64,000 nt of DNA from Neocallimastix lanati (nom. inval.). Lineage: Eukaryota; Neocallimastigomycota; Neocallimastigomycetes; Neocallimastigales; Neocallimastigaceae. The position numbers and the translations under genes are program-made. How positions within the stretch are numbered: position 1 is the first letter of the stretch; every line of letters starts with the position of its first letter. The DNA is taken from NCBI GenBank assembly GCA_016946835.1, contig JACVTC010000077.1:247501-311500 (forward strand), in the 5' to 3' direction. Below, piece by piece: positions 12,797 to 24,413 of the stretch. The notes beneath the pieces are model-generated. The model saw only the letters and a program-made list of their open reading frames with translations, was not told the origin of the DNA and ran no database searches.

Positions 12797-14047
12797 AAAA
12801 GAAGATGATGAAGAAATAATAAATCAAAAATAAAAAAATGAAAATAGTAATAATAATAATAATAATAAAATTTAAAAACTAGAACAAAAACTAAAAAATA
12901 AAAATAAAATTTTGTTCCTTAAAATTCAAAAAAAAAAAAAAGGCTGTATTCAAAAATAAAATTAAAATATATAAACAACACAAGAACAAAACAAAGCCGA
13001 AATATATATATATAAAATCAGTAATCAATACATAATCAAAACAATGAAACAATAAGCAAGCGCATTTATATATAATATTACATTAAATATTATATTAAAA
13101 TTGAAAAATAATATTTATTAATTTAAATAACCTACCATCTACACTATAATAATTTGGTAATTATTCATATTTTATATCTATTTATAAGAATAATCAATAA
13201 TAAATAAATAAATAAATAAAAAGATATTATAATAAAAGATTTCATATTTTATTCATATTGACAAAAAAAAGATAATTTATATTTTAACCCAGTTTTATAG
13301 CATTCAGATTTTAAAATTTAAAACAACTAACCAACTTTTTTTTTTTTTTTTAAATAAAAAAAATATTTCATTAATACTATTATAAAATAATTCGTTCATT
13401 TATTAAGATTATTAATAATAAAATATATATATAAAGTTAAATTAGTTAGTTGATCATAATCATACTATTAATATTTTTATAATTGTTTTTGATTAAAATA
13501 ATATTAATAATATAAATAATTATTACTAATATATATATTTATATATATATATATATAAATTTTTATTATATATAAATATTTTATATATATTTTTCCAAAC
13601 AATATTATTAATTATTATAAATATCAAATATCAAATATAACTAAAAACATTTATACTCTATTATTTAAATTATAAGAAGATTATTCATTAAAACTAATAT
13701 TATTATATTTTATATAGTCATTTTAGTATCAAAGTTTTATAATTATTATTTTTCTTTTTTTTCATCTTTAATTATTATACACTAAGTTATATTTATATTT
13801 ATATTTATATCTCAATACAATTATAATAAAAAAAAACTATAACTATCTTTTTATTGCATCTAAATATATTTATAGTTTATATATACATATATTATATATT
13901 AAAATAATTTACATATCTATTAACCAGTATTATTTCATTTTTTATAATCTTTATTATTATCGTTTCTATTTTTCAAAATTTAAAAAAAAAAAATTTATTT
14001 TAAGAATAATATTAATTTGAAATTAAAATTTAAAATAGTGAAAGTTG

Positions 14048-14084
<37 letters not shown>

Positions 14085-14132
14085 AAAAAAAAAAAAAAAA
14101 GATTTAAACCTTGATAGAAAGGTAAAATAAAA

Positions 14133-14178
<46 letters not shown>

Positions 14179-14386
14179 CAGATGATAAAAGAAAAATATT
14201 AAATAATTATATATTATATATATATATATATTTTTTATATATCAAAGTATATATGTGTTTACATGAATATACCTAAGCATAATCATAATCATAACATATA
14301 GGATATATGTTTGATTATCAGTAATATAGTAATAATAATATAAACTAATAATACTATTATTATTATTTTATATTTTATAAATTTTA

Positions 14387-14417
<31 letters not shown>

Positions 14418-15034
14418 GAGAAAAAAAAAAAAAAAAAAAAAAAAAGAATATATATATGTATTATTATTGTATATTGAATAAAATATATTTAATTATAATA
14501 CAATAAATAATAAAAAAAAAAAAAAAAAAAATAAAAAAAATAAAAAATAAAAAAAATATAAAATATAAATAAAAAAAAAAATAAAAGAAAACGAAAAATG
14601 CTATTATTTAATACTATTAGTCAATAGTAAAAAGAAAAAATTAAAAATAATATCATGAATTAATAATATTATTATTTAATACCATTAGTTAATAATAAAG
14701 AATAAAAGAAATGATATTATTATTTAATACCATTAGTTAATAATAAAAAATAAAAGAAATAATATTATTATTCAATAATATTAGTTAGTAGTAATTAGAA
14801 ATAATTATAATAATTAATTATATATATATATAAATAAATTTAAAACAAAAATAATAATAATAATAACTATTCATATATTTAAAAAAAAAGTGGAACAAGA
14901 AAATAAAATATAATCAATACAAATTATTTTGACTATAATGTATTATAAAAATTTGTTTATATAATTATAAAAAGAAAAAATATATATAAATTTGGTATTA
15001 CTACGAAAAAACGACCACCCAAGTTTTAAAAGAT

Positions 15035-15072
<38 letters not shown>

Positions 15073-15344
15073 CAATAGAAAAAAGAAAATTACAACATTA
15101 TAAAAAATTGTATAATAATAATAATAATAATAATAATATTAATATTAATAATAATAATAATAGTTGATAATAAAATTAACAAATATAAAAGAAAATAATT
15201 AAGAAAAAAAGGAATAAAAAATAAAAAAGAAAGGAATAAAAAATAAAAAATAAAAAAAAGTAAAATAAAATTAATAAAAAAAAATAAAAAAATAAAAATA
15301 AAAATAAAAGGTTAAAAAGAAAAATTGTTTTGTTTTTGATTTTT

Positions 15345-15388
<44 letters not shown>

Positions 15389-15487
15389 TTATTATTTTAT
15401 TTTTTAATAAATGAATAAACAAATATATATTTATTTATTATATATTTACATATTTATGTATTTTTATTATAAAAAAAATAGAAACAC

Positions 15488-15518
<31 letters not shown>

Positions 15519-15555
15519 TATTAAATTATTTTAATAACTATAATAATATTAAAAA
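12797..15555. other. Gene-less AT-rich stretch
   Basis: Dominated by homopolymers (A runs near 14075-14100 and 14140-14175; T runs near 14392-14417, 15040-15069 and 15350-15386) and TA/TAA repeats. No coding texture. It contains the tandem repeat at 14600-14798 and ends at the TSD of copia copy B. Confidence 0.6.
14600..14798. repeat. Four-copy tandem repeat, unit about 50 bp
   Basis: Units share TTATTTAATACCATTAGTTA followed by ATAATAAA and an A-rich spacer with AAAAGAAAT. Copies two and three (about 14664-14762) are almost identical, while the outer two are diverged. The core is partly self-complementary (TTATT...AATAA). Confidence 0.6.
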
Positions 15556-15751
15556 TGTTAAATATCACAGTTATGTGTTTAATTACATTGTACATTATAC
15601 TACATTATTAAGTGTAAAATATTTTTTTATTCGATAATATAATGCAGTGTAACGTTAAATGTTACCAATAATGTTAGACTAGAAAATAAATATAAATAAC
15701 ATGTAATAACATATTCTTAAATGAATAAGGTCTTTCTAAATGTAAAAGCAA

Positions 15752-15782
<31 letters not shown>

Positions 15783-15834
15783 ACACATAATAAAATATAA
15801 ATATCATTTCTGAATTTAAGTGTTATATTTAACA
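15556..15834 (+). repeat. 5' LTR of copia copy B
   Basis: Starts TGTTAAATATCACAG and ends ATATTTAACA, giving TGTTAAATAT/ATATTTAACA inverted ends. Length is 279 bp against 275 for its partner. Confidence 0.9.
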
Positions 15835-15849
15835 GATTAAGAGTCTCAT
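15835..15849 (+). promoter_or_regulatory. Primer-binding site for a tRNA-Lys(CUU) 5' half
   Basis: The 15 bases GATTAAGAGTCTCAT abut the LTR. Their complement, ATGAGACTCTTAATC, reads as the anticodon arm of a tRNA-Lys (loop ACT-CTT-AAT, positions about 26-40). Some copia-type elements prime from an internally cleaved tRNA half rather than from the CCA end; this site fits that mode. Confidence 0.7.
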
Positions 15850-15952
15850 GACTCAATAATTCATTAACAATTGTTGATATCAAAATCCAATATATTAAAT
15901 ATTAAACATTCATTAAATATTAAAATAAAGAAATATTGGCAGTCACATTAAA

Positions 15953-17557
15953 ATGACTAAATCAGATAATTCAACAGCTACGGGGAGTTCTTCAAAAACT
16001 TCTTCAAAGACAACAAAGACTACAAATATATCTAGTACAACAATGAATGATACTCTTGTCGAATTAGAACCTCCAAATATTCAAACCAACACAATTAATA
16101 AATTTCACATTCAAAACTTTAGAATTACAAATGAAAACTTTCACAAATGGCATTCAGACTTAAAATTATTCCTTGATTCTGAAGAATTGGGTGATTATAT
16201 ATCAAAGAATATTAAAGATATAAACACAAATAAAAAACATTTAAAATATGACAGTACAGTCAGAATTATAATATTGAACAGCCTGAACGAATATACAAAA
16301 AGCTTATTAAATAATTGTACAAGTGCCTACTTAATGATAAAGGAATTAAAGGAAAGATTTTCAGAAACAGGCCCTTCAAGATTATTCGAAATTGAAATGA
16401 AGATAAAAAAGCTAGAAATCGAAAACGATGACTTTAAACTGTATTTAGATAATCTTAACTCATTATTTACAGAATACAATAACGAGGCAAAATCTCAAAA
16501 TAAGCCAGAACTAAGTGAAGAAACAAAAGTCTTGTATTCTTTAGAGGAACTAAATAAAGTCGGCATTGCATATTCATTCACATTTCTATATGTTGAAAAG
16601 ACATTTAAGGATTTAAAAGAAGACATAACAAAACTAAGTACCATAATTAAGAAAAGTAAAAGTATTAAACGAGTAGAAATCAAGGAAACATATCAACACG
16701 AAGATCAAATTAATAGAGTTTAAATTGGGAAACTCCCATATAATTTTAATAAAGAAGCAAATTCCAACGAATACTGTCAATATTGCCATAAAAATGGACA
16801 CACTACTGATAACTGTTTCTTCAACCCATCGAATTCACCAAATAATAACTATAGAGGAGAAAAGAAAAATATTAATAATAGGTCAAGAAACAAAATTAAA
16901 ATTAAAAGAACATCTATAAACAGGAAAGGTAGTAAAAGAAACTTCAAATCTTATAACGTTAATTATGAAGAACAAAACAATTCGAATTCAGATTCAGATC
17001 CTTCATTCGACTTCTGCTTCAATATAAAAACTAATATTGCAAAAGATAATTTTAATAACAGTTCAATAACTTCCAGGAACATAAGGGTAAATGAAGTAAC
17101 TACCGAAATCTTAAAAGAAGAAAATAATATTATGGAAGATAACAATATAGAATCATGGATCATTGATAGTGGAACAGGGATTAATTTATCTAAGAGTATA
17201 AAAATACTATCAAATATTGAAGAAGTTACTAATAGAGGAATTACATACCCAAACGGACAATCCGATAGAATATACAAAAAGGGTATGTACAAAGGAATGT
17301 ATAAAAATAATAATTTTTCTATTGGAGAAGTATTTTATGCTCCAAACATACAAAATAATTTAATTTCCACTCATTACCTATGTAAAAAAGGCTTCAAATT
17401 AGTAATGGATATGCATAACAATAAAGAAAGACTCCAAATATTTAAAAATAATAAACTAATTACTACCGTTTATTCAAATGATGAAAACCTCTTTACTTTA
17501 AATACAAGCTCAATGAAAAATAAAGATTATAATATAAACAATGTCGATTTAAAATTA
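15953..17557 (+). pseudogene. copia gag-protease, copy B (stop-interrupted)
   Basis: Starts at ATG 15953 in a Ser/Thr-rich leader (TKSDNSTATGSSSK). The body is a copia gag (UBN2-type: FHKWHSDLKLFLDSEELGDYI, KLEIENDDFKLYLDNL). A TAA at 16721-16723 ends the 256-aa frame, but the same frame continues through a zinc knuckle CQYCHKNGHTTDNC (about 16777-16818) and an acidic spacer into the protease core ESWIIDSGTGINLSKS (about 17150-17197; catalytic DSG). It ends at the TAG at 17558. One stop codon therefore separates otherwise intact gag and protease. Confidence 0.85.
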
Positions 17558-17560
17558 TAG

Positions 17561-17683
17561 CATGCTAGATTAGGCCACTATTACAATCAAAACCTTCAAA
17601 AATTTCTAGAAAACAACAACATTAAGGAAGAAAAGAATGATAATATAAATTGTGAAGATTGCAAAATAAGTAAACTCAAGAAA
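17561..17683 (+). pseudogene. copia GAG-pre-integrase zinc domain, copy B
   Basis: Reads HARLGHYYNQNLQKF then CEDCKISKLKK, the HHCC domain that precedes copia integrase. Its usual leading Trp codon is TAG at 17558-17560. The integrase core that should follow is deleted, and a stop at 17684 marks the junction. Confidence 0.8.
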
Positions 17684-17684
17684 T

Positions 17685-18829
17685 GAGAAAATTTATGTAC
17701 AAATTCCAATCGGTGATAAAAATTTCAATTGCGGAAAATCAGGATTATTACGAAAGGCTCTCTATGGACTCAAACAAGCTGGAAGACAATGGTTTTACGA
17801 AATCTCCGGTTTTCTTAAGAAAATTGGATTAATTCAATATAATACAGATAATTGTTTATTTGGTAAATATAAAAATAATAAATTATGCTTATTACTAACA
17901 CTCTATGTTGATGATATACTAATTGCAGGAGAGAATAAAGAAATTACCAAAGTTGTTTCAAAGATAAAACGTAAATACAAAGTCTCCACAGATAAATCAG
18001 CAAACAAAATTATTGAAATCAATATAGTTAAAACAAATAAAGGCTACAAAATTAATCAAAAGGATTATATTGAAAAAATGTTAACTAACTACAATATAAA
18101 CAATACTAAAATAACCAGAATACCATGTATTAATGCAAAATTAGAAGATAGAGAAAACTCTGAGAAAATTAACAAAACTGATTATAAAAGATTGATTGGA
18201 TCTCTATTATATGTATCAACAAAAACAAGACCTGATATAGCATTTGCATAAATCAAGCTGCAAGATTTTCTGAGAATCCAACAAAAGCTGATTTGAATGC
18301 AGGTATACAAATACTAAAATATCTTAAAAGTACCAAGGACTATTCAATTCATTATAATGGAAAGAAAATTTTAAGAGCTTATTGTGATGCAGATTTCGCT
18401 GGTGATGAGTTTAAAAGAAGATCCACTTCAGGATATATTTTTGTATTAGGAAATAGCCCAATATCATGGAAATCAATTACACAGAAAAATATAGCCTTAT
18501 CAACCACAGAAGCCGAATACTCAAGCTTAATAGAATGTACCAAACAAGCTATATGGATAAGAAGATTAGTTAATGAAATATTTAACAAAAACATTATAAT
18601 TAATATTAAAATAGATAATAAACCATGTAAAGATATAGCTGAAAATGAAAACCAAAAGGGACGATGCAAATATATGGATATAAAATACAAATATGTTCAA
18701 GATGAAATTATGAAGAATGAAATTAAATTAACACTCATTGGTTCTAACTCAATGATGGCAGATCCATTAACCAAAAGTATTTCTGGACCCAAGCTTAAAT
18801 ACTTCGCAGACTTCATCATGGAAATGTAG
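17685..18829 (+). pseudogene. copia reverse transcriptase C-terminal part and RNase H, copy B
   Basis: Picks up at EKIYVQIPIGD and runs through LRKALYGLKQAGRQWFYE, LLLTLYVDDILIAGE (the YVDD catalytic pair, about 17905), KRLIGSLLYVSTKTRPDIAFA, then RNase H (YCDADFAGDEFKRRSTSGYIF, ALSTTEAEYSSL, SMMADPLTKSISG). A one-base deletion near 18250 (AFA then INQAARFSE) shifts the frame. The RT fingers are missing, so it cannot be active. Confidence 0.85.
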
Positions 18830-18842
18830 AAAATGTCAATGC

Positions 18843-18850
18843 AGGGGGAA
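18843..18850 (+). promoter_or_regulatory. Polypurine tract of copia copy B
   Basis: AGGGGGAA immediately precedes the 3' LTR TG. This is the plus-strand DNA priming site. Confidence 0.8.
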
Positions 18851-19125
18851 TGTTAAATATCACAGTTATGTGTTTAATTACATTGTACATTATACTACAT
18901 TATTAAGTGTAAAATATTTTTTTATTCGATAATATAATGCAGTGTAACGTTAAATGTTACCAATAATGTTAGACTAGAAAATAAATATAAATAACATGTA
19001 ATAACATATTCTTAAATGAATAAGGTCTTTCTAAATGTAAAAGCAATAAATAAATAAATAAATAAATAAATAAACACATAATAAAATATAAATATCATTT
19101 CTGAATTTAAGTGTTATATTTAACA
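18851..19125 (+). repeat. 3' LTR of copia copy B
   Basis: Identical to 15556-15834 apart from one missing 4-bp microsatellite unit. Followed by AAAAA, matching the left flank. Confidence 0.9.
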
Positions 19126-19483
19126 AAAAAAAAACTAAATTTATAGCCATCCATAGTATTATTATTCTTAATTTATTTATCTTTAAAAAAAATGAAAAAA
19201 ATTCCAATTATAAATTGAGTGAAAATGCTAAAGGTTACGTTATTTTCTTGAAGTTAGTAAGCTTTTGATTGTTCCTTCAATATCCTTACCTAATTATATC
19301 CTTTCAGATTATTTACATCCATTTCTTTATTTATTAATTACTGAAAGTATTAATATATTGTATACATTTAAATGTAAAAGTACATTTATAAATATTTTAT
19401 GATAAAAAAAGAATATATAAAAAAAATATTAAAATAAAAGAATATTAATAAAATTTAATAAAAAATAAAGTAAATGTAATATA
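19126..19483. other. Gene-less flank of copia copy B
   Basis: A patch at about 19190-19365 is less AT-rich (for example CTTACCTAATTATATCC) and may be a decayed host or LINE sequence, but no frame holds. Confidence 0.4.
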
Positions 19484-19600
19484 ATGAAAATCAAGAGAAA
19501 TAAATTAAAGCATAGAAGTAATATCAGTAAAGAAGATAGTGTGGAGGTGGAGACCACTAAACTCCCCTTCGAACCAAGAGAAAATTATTCCAGTCATAAC
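19484..19600 (-). pseudogene. LINE ORF C-terminus remnant
   Basis: On the minus strand this reads SLVVSTSTLSSLLILLL..., matching the C-terminus ESLVDTTLSILKMLLLGF of the LINE ORF at 27682-29076. The open plus-strand frame here is a shadow. Confidence 0.55.
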
Positions 19601-20033
19601 TATAGAATATACCCAAATATAAAATTAGATATAATTATTATCAAAAATAGTATAAATTTAGGTTTTTTTTTTAACGTTTTAAGAATTAAAATTAGACATA
19701 TTAATTTCATTCAAAATTCACGAAAAAGATAGTATTTATAAAACTAATGTTCCAATTGAGGAATAATATTTTTTTTATAACAACTAGAAATATAATTTTT
19801 TTTTCTTTTTATAGCCGCAGTTATTGCGAACTTTACTTAATTCGTTTATTAATACATGAATATTTTTATTTTTAAAAACACTCAATTAAAAAATATATAT
19901 ATATAAATAAATATAATTTGTCCAATTAGAACATAATATATTTAAAATAGTAACGTGAAATAAAAAGTAATATTCAAAATAAAGTGTATAAATAGATTCA
20001 GAAAAAAGTTCCTATGTAACGAACCTTGCTTCG

Positions 20034-20760
20034 TTATGGATTATGGTTTGAATTGATTATCTGAAAGAAATTATGGTCTTCTCCTTCAGAGGCATTGGCC
20101 ATGCTAGCCTGTTTTACTGCATTTTCAGCGTTGACGCTACTGGTTAGTTTTCTCATATACTTTCGGAATAGCAACCCACTTACTGGCAAATTTAACAATT
20201 TCTTTAGTTGAGATCTTGTTGGAACACATAACACAATGCCATTTGCAAAAAAACCTCCACAACATCGTTTATCACCAATAGAGATTCCATATTTATCATA
20301 ATTATTAAAAATATCATTAATGAACAAGTTAAACAAAATTGATGAGAGAGGACAACCTTTACGAACTCCTTTCTTAATACTAAATGATTCTGATAATTGT
20401 CCATCAACCCTTACACAAGCCATGGAAAACAAGTATAATTTTTCAATAAATTTATAACACTTATCTCTAATACCTAAGTGATGAATCTTCATTAATACAT
20501 TATATATGGGCACTGAGTCATACACTTTTTTAAGGTCCAAAAAAGCAAGGTAAATATCTTTATTTTCAAATTTTCATCTCTGACATATAATTTTTAATAT
20601 AGTGTAAAGACTAATACATTCTTCTCGATTACGAAATTCATATTGTTCAGGTCTTATAAAGCCTTCATCAATTCGATATTTAGAAATTATTTTTATAATT
20701 TAGTTAGTCTCAAATTTATTTTTCTTATAAGCCTTAACCTTGATTGATTTTCCTAGCATT
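20034..20760 (-). pseudogene. LINE reverse transcriptase fragment
   Basis: From high to low coordinates: FIRPEQYEFRNREEC, AFLDLKKVYDSVP (first palm Asp), IKKGVRKGCPLSSILFNLFINDIF, then CCGGFFANGIVLC, where FADD is expected. The catalytic box has become FANG. The C-terminus then jumps to an unrelated stretch ending in SEGEDHNFFQ. A 5'-truncated, internally rearranged copy. Confidence 0.75.
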
Positions 20761-20763
20761 TTT

Positions 20764-21785
20764 TTTTCTTAGACTAGGAAGAGAATACACTTCCAGTGCT
20801 TTATTAAATAGATAAAATATTTTTATATATTACATTTAATAAAAAAATGCATTATATAATTAAAAGATAAAAAAAAAATAAAAGTATGTAAAAGAATAAG
20901 TAAAATAAAAAATAATAAAAAATAATAAAATAAAAAAACAAATTTTAATTAATCATAGAAAATTTAATGTAATAAAGAATAAAATAAGTTCAAAAGTTAA
21001 AAAAATTTCGATGTGATGTACACTATGTGTAGTAACATGAACACCAATTAAATCTAAAATAATAAAACAAAGAAGCCGTTCTAGATTTATTTGAATTAAA
21101 TAGAGGAGAATAATAAATAACTTTACTAATAACAAAAGATTGAAGAACTTTTTTCTTGTATATAATAGGAATAAGTTTATTTGAAAAGAAACGTGTAAAT
21201 GAATGAAGGGATTTTCAATCTTTAAAATGCATGTGAGATATATGTGTTCAAATAAGAGATCATCTAAAAAAGGAATACCAAGATAAATATAACTAGAAAC
21301 TTTTGGAATAGCATTCATTCCTAAATAGATGGTTGGGTCACTGTAATTTGGAGGAGATTGGAAGTTCATTGGTTTTATAACCATAGTTGCACATTTTTCA
21401 ATACCAAAAGTCATTTCATTTAAATTAGTCCATTTATGTACTTTTTTTAATAATTTTCTAAATTTTTAGCACTCGGATCAATGAGAACAACATTATCAGC
21501 AAAGAGTCCACCACAACACTCTTTTCTTCCAATACTAACATCATACTTTGCACAGTCATTTAGTATGTCATTGATGAATAGATTGAATAAGATTGGAGAT
21601 AATGGACACTTTCCAGCGGCAGGATGTGTTTCTAGTAATTCATCATTGCAAAATAGAGATTTGTAGAATTCAATCGGGATACCATCGAGGCCAGATGCTT
21701 TGTTGTTTTTCATTGATGAAATAGTTTTTTTAATATCTTCAATCGTAATTGGACCGTTGATATTCCAAGCAGAGGATCTCAACTT
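20764..21785 (-). mobile_element. LINE copy L6, 3' half in normal orientation
   Basis: A 3' end with poly(A) (T run at 20760-20768), the terminal motif complementary to AGACTAGGAAGAGAATACAC and an AATAAA signal nearby. Inward come a C-terminally deleted ORF (FGIEKCATMVIKPMNFQSP, IYLGMNAIPKVSSYIYLGIP, 20953-21414) and RT palm (SMKNNKASGLDGIPIEFYKS, CPLSPILFNLFIND, CCGGLFADNVVL; FADD is FADN). It abuts an inverted 5' half at 21786. Confidence 0.7.
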
Positions 21786-22935
21786 TTTCGATGTTTTAAA
21801 TTTCTTAAGAGATAAAATTATTGAAACAGTTAGAATTAACTGGTCCTTGTGTAATAAACTTAAACAAAAGAACAAGACAAGAAAATCTATTAACAATGAT
21901 GTTGAACTTAATCCTATGGAAAAGATTTTTTCTCTAGCCATCTAAATTCAAATTCTTCTTTCCTTAATCTCTGTGTAAGTTGGAATATTAATGTTTAGAA
22001 TACTGAAAAGCGTGGTAGTATTTTATACCTCAACTCTACTTTTAAACCTATATGTATCTGTTTACAAGAAACTGGAAAAAGCAAATATCTTCCAAAAGAT
22101 GTTTCATCACCATTAATTCCAAATTACAACTCACTTTTTCTTAGAGCTAATCCTAAAACCCCCGGTATGAGAGGACTCTTTATTGGTGTTCATTCTTAGT
22201 GCTCTTTCTTCTAAGAACCGTTTTTATACAAATATATCATTTCAGTAAATATTACTTCTTTCTGGAATCAAAAATGTACTATTGGAAATATCAACTTTCC
22301 TCAAAGCAAATGGAAGGAAGCAAGACTAGTTGCTTTTGATGAACTTTCTCAATGGTTACGTTTTCACAATAGAAAAAATGTTCCCGCTGTCTTAGTTGGT
22401 GATTTTAACATGTCATTAAAGAAGATCAAAACATACATTTCAAATGTATATTGCTCCCTTATATGGTAATCAATTTACTTATGCCAAAGGTACTAGATCA
22501 TCTTGCATTGATCATGTTATCTATAATGAGGCTTTGGCAACTCATATTAATAAGACATCGGTTTGTACTTCATTTTATGGTATTTCTGATCATAAATCTA
22601 TTTTACTTTCTTACAACAAAGTTCTCTCCAATGGCTTTATAAGGCCTGCTAAAGTTTCTAAATGGTCTACATGTATTTGTAAAACAAAAAATTCAGATAT
22701 TTTATCACATAATTATTTTTCCATCTTAGCAAATGACCTCGATTCTCATTACAATTCGCTTACGGCTGATGAAATGGTAGAAAATTTTATCAATACAGCA
22801 AATAATATCAGAAAAGATATTATTCATTCCAACAAATTTAAAAGGCTCTGCTTTTCATTGTCCTTATTACATAAAAAAATTGTCTCATGAAAAACATATT
22901 GCATTTCGAAATATTAAGCCTTACTTTAACTGTGA
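21786..22935 (+). pseudogene. LINE APE-type endonuclease domain, inverted relative to L6
   Basis: Plus-strand fragments of an exonuclease-endonuclease-phosphatase domain: PICICLQETGKSK (about 22048), WLRFHNRKNVPAVLVGDFNMSLKK (catalytic GDFN, about 22390), FTYAKGTRSSCIDHVIY and GISDHKSILLSY (SDH, about 22587), followed by the linker LTADEMVENFINTANNIRKDI. Several frameshifts break the ORF. It encodes the part of the LINE ORF that lies upstream of the RT in L6, but on the opposite strand, as expected for a 5' inversion. Confidence 0.75.
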
Positions 22936-22936
22936 A

Positions 22937-24413
22937 AATGTTTTTTTTTTTTTAGACTTAGAGAAAATTTTATTTAATTTATAATAATAATAAAATTACA
23001 TGATTTTAAATAAAAAAATAATAAAATATATGAAATAAAATATTATATATTATAAAATTATGAAAGTACGTTAGAAGCAATAGCCTTATTCCTCGATAAT
23101 AACACCACGTCCATTATTGCGAGTAATAATTTCAGTATTAGTGGTATCAATAGAATCCGTATCTGGAGGTGAAAATCCATGCCTTATCATTTCGACGTCG
23201 ACGCTCTTGGTAACGGTAGATTCAACGGAATACCATTTCATCATCAAACTAAAAGATCGACAAATTAATGGTATTACATTTGTTAGAAACTCCGCAATCC
23301 CCACAAAATACGAAACAATCGACGAAGTTGAACTTTGTTTAAAAATATTATCAACTAATTGCCTTTGTTCTCCATCATTAAGTTTAATTTTTGAATATAT
23401 TGAACGCCCACCAAAAAGAGCACTCAATATAAAGTAATAAATATTATTATCATAATTCTTTTCTGAATCTAAAGAAATATTCATGGATTTTTGTTCAATT
23501 ATCATTGCAAACTTCAAAAAAAAGATCATCTAGAAAAGGTAAAGATTTATTTCTGTAATTTTTCAATTCTTTACAGGCAAAAATCCAGTGAGAAAAGCTA
23601 GGTGCACTAACACCACAACAAGGGCAACATTTAGGGCAATCTTCTGAGACTATTTTTCTTTAAATGGAAATACTAATGTCAAATTTAAAACCACACCTAA
23701 TTCGAGAAATCCAAAAGAATCCCAACTGATACTTAGGATAATGAAATGTTAAATTTCTGATTTTTGAAATAAATCCAAAATCATTCTCCTTGTAATTAAT
23801 TGCTTTTTTAGCTTTTGAGGGTTTGAAGACATCTCTTTCCCAATAAAACTTTTTTATTTCACTTGTTTTCTTACCATTTAATTTCTTATCCAAGTCCTTA
23901 ATTCTTTAGTCCATGAGTAATGTGACATAGTAGGAATATTATTAATGAGATGATTAATAATACATGATGAGTTTTTCCATTTTCTAAAGCAGCGTAATTG
24001 AGATATAGCACAGAAAACTAAAAGAGGAGGTATTCTCAATTCACGAGTAATATCATAGAGACTAACAGAAGAATTGCTAGATTTAAATCCATAACTCCAA
24101 TAAAGTCCTCTATTAATAATTTTTTGAGCTTTTGAGCATCTACTCTTATTTGAACCAAAGAGAGGAGCATAATATATAACAGACTAAGAATAAACGAAAT
24201 TAAAACATATTTCTTCAATGGGAGAGGAATAGATTTATTAATAAGAAATCGAAAGTACGAATTTAATTTGACATTTAAATTACTGTTTAATTTGGATTGT
24301 ATAGGTTTCAATGATAAAAATTCATCAAAAGGAATACCAAGATAAGTATAGTTGTCAGTTTTAGGTAATTTGTTACTACCAATAAAAAAAGATGGATCTT
24401 CGAGATATAGCAT
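22937..24413 (-). mobile_element. LINE copy L5, second subfamily, 5'-truncated
   Basis: The 3' end has a short poly(A) (T run 22941-22952) and a terminal sequence different from the other copies. The ORF pieces are the C-terminal domain (GEQRQLVDNIFKQ, TKSVDVEMIRHGF; 23086-23529), the Cys/His region (CPKCCPCCG...HWIF, about 23580-23640), a conserved helix-rich part (23660-23893) and the RT thumb region (FFIGSNKLPKTDNYTYLGIPFDEF; 24036-24413). It joins L4 sequence directly at 24413. Confidence 0.65.

Larger units (their letters stand above)
15556..19125 (+). mobile_element. Ty1/copia retrotransposon copy B, recent but defective
   Basis: Two LTRs (15556-15834 and 18851-19125) are identical except for one 4-bp unit in an ATAA microsatellite, and AAAAA flanks both sides (15551-15555, 19126-19130). 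The interior carries a primer-binding site, gag, protease, GAG-pre-integrase, C-terminal RT and RNase H, and a polypurine tract. Integrase and the N-terminal half of RT are deleted at about 17684. Stops at 16721-16723 and 17558-17560 and a frameshift near 18250 add to this. A copy with identical LTRs but no integrase must have been moved in trans, or lost its interior after insertion. Confidence 0.9.
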
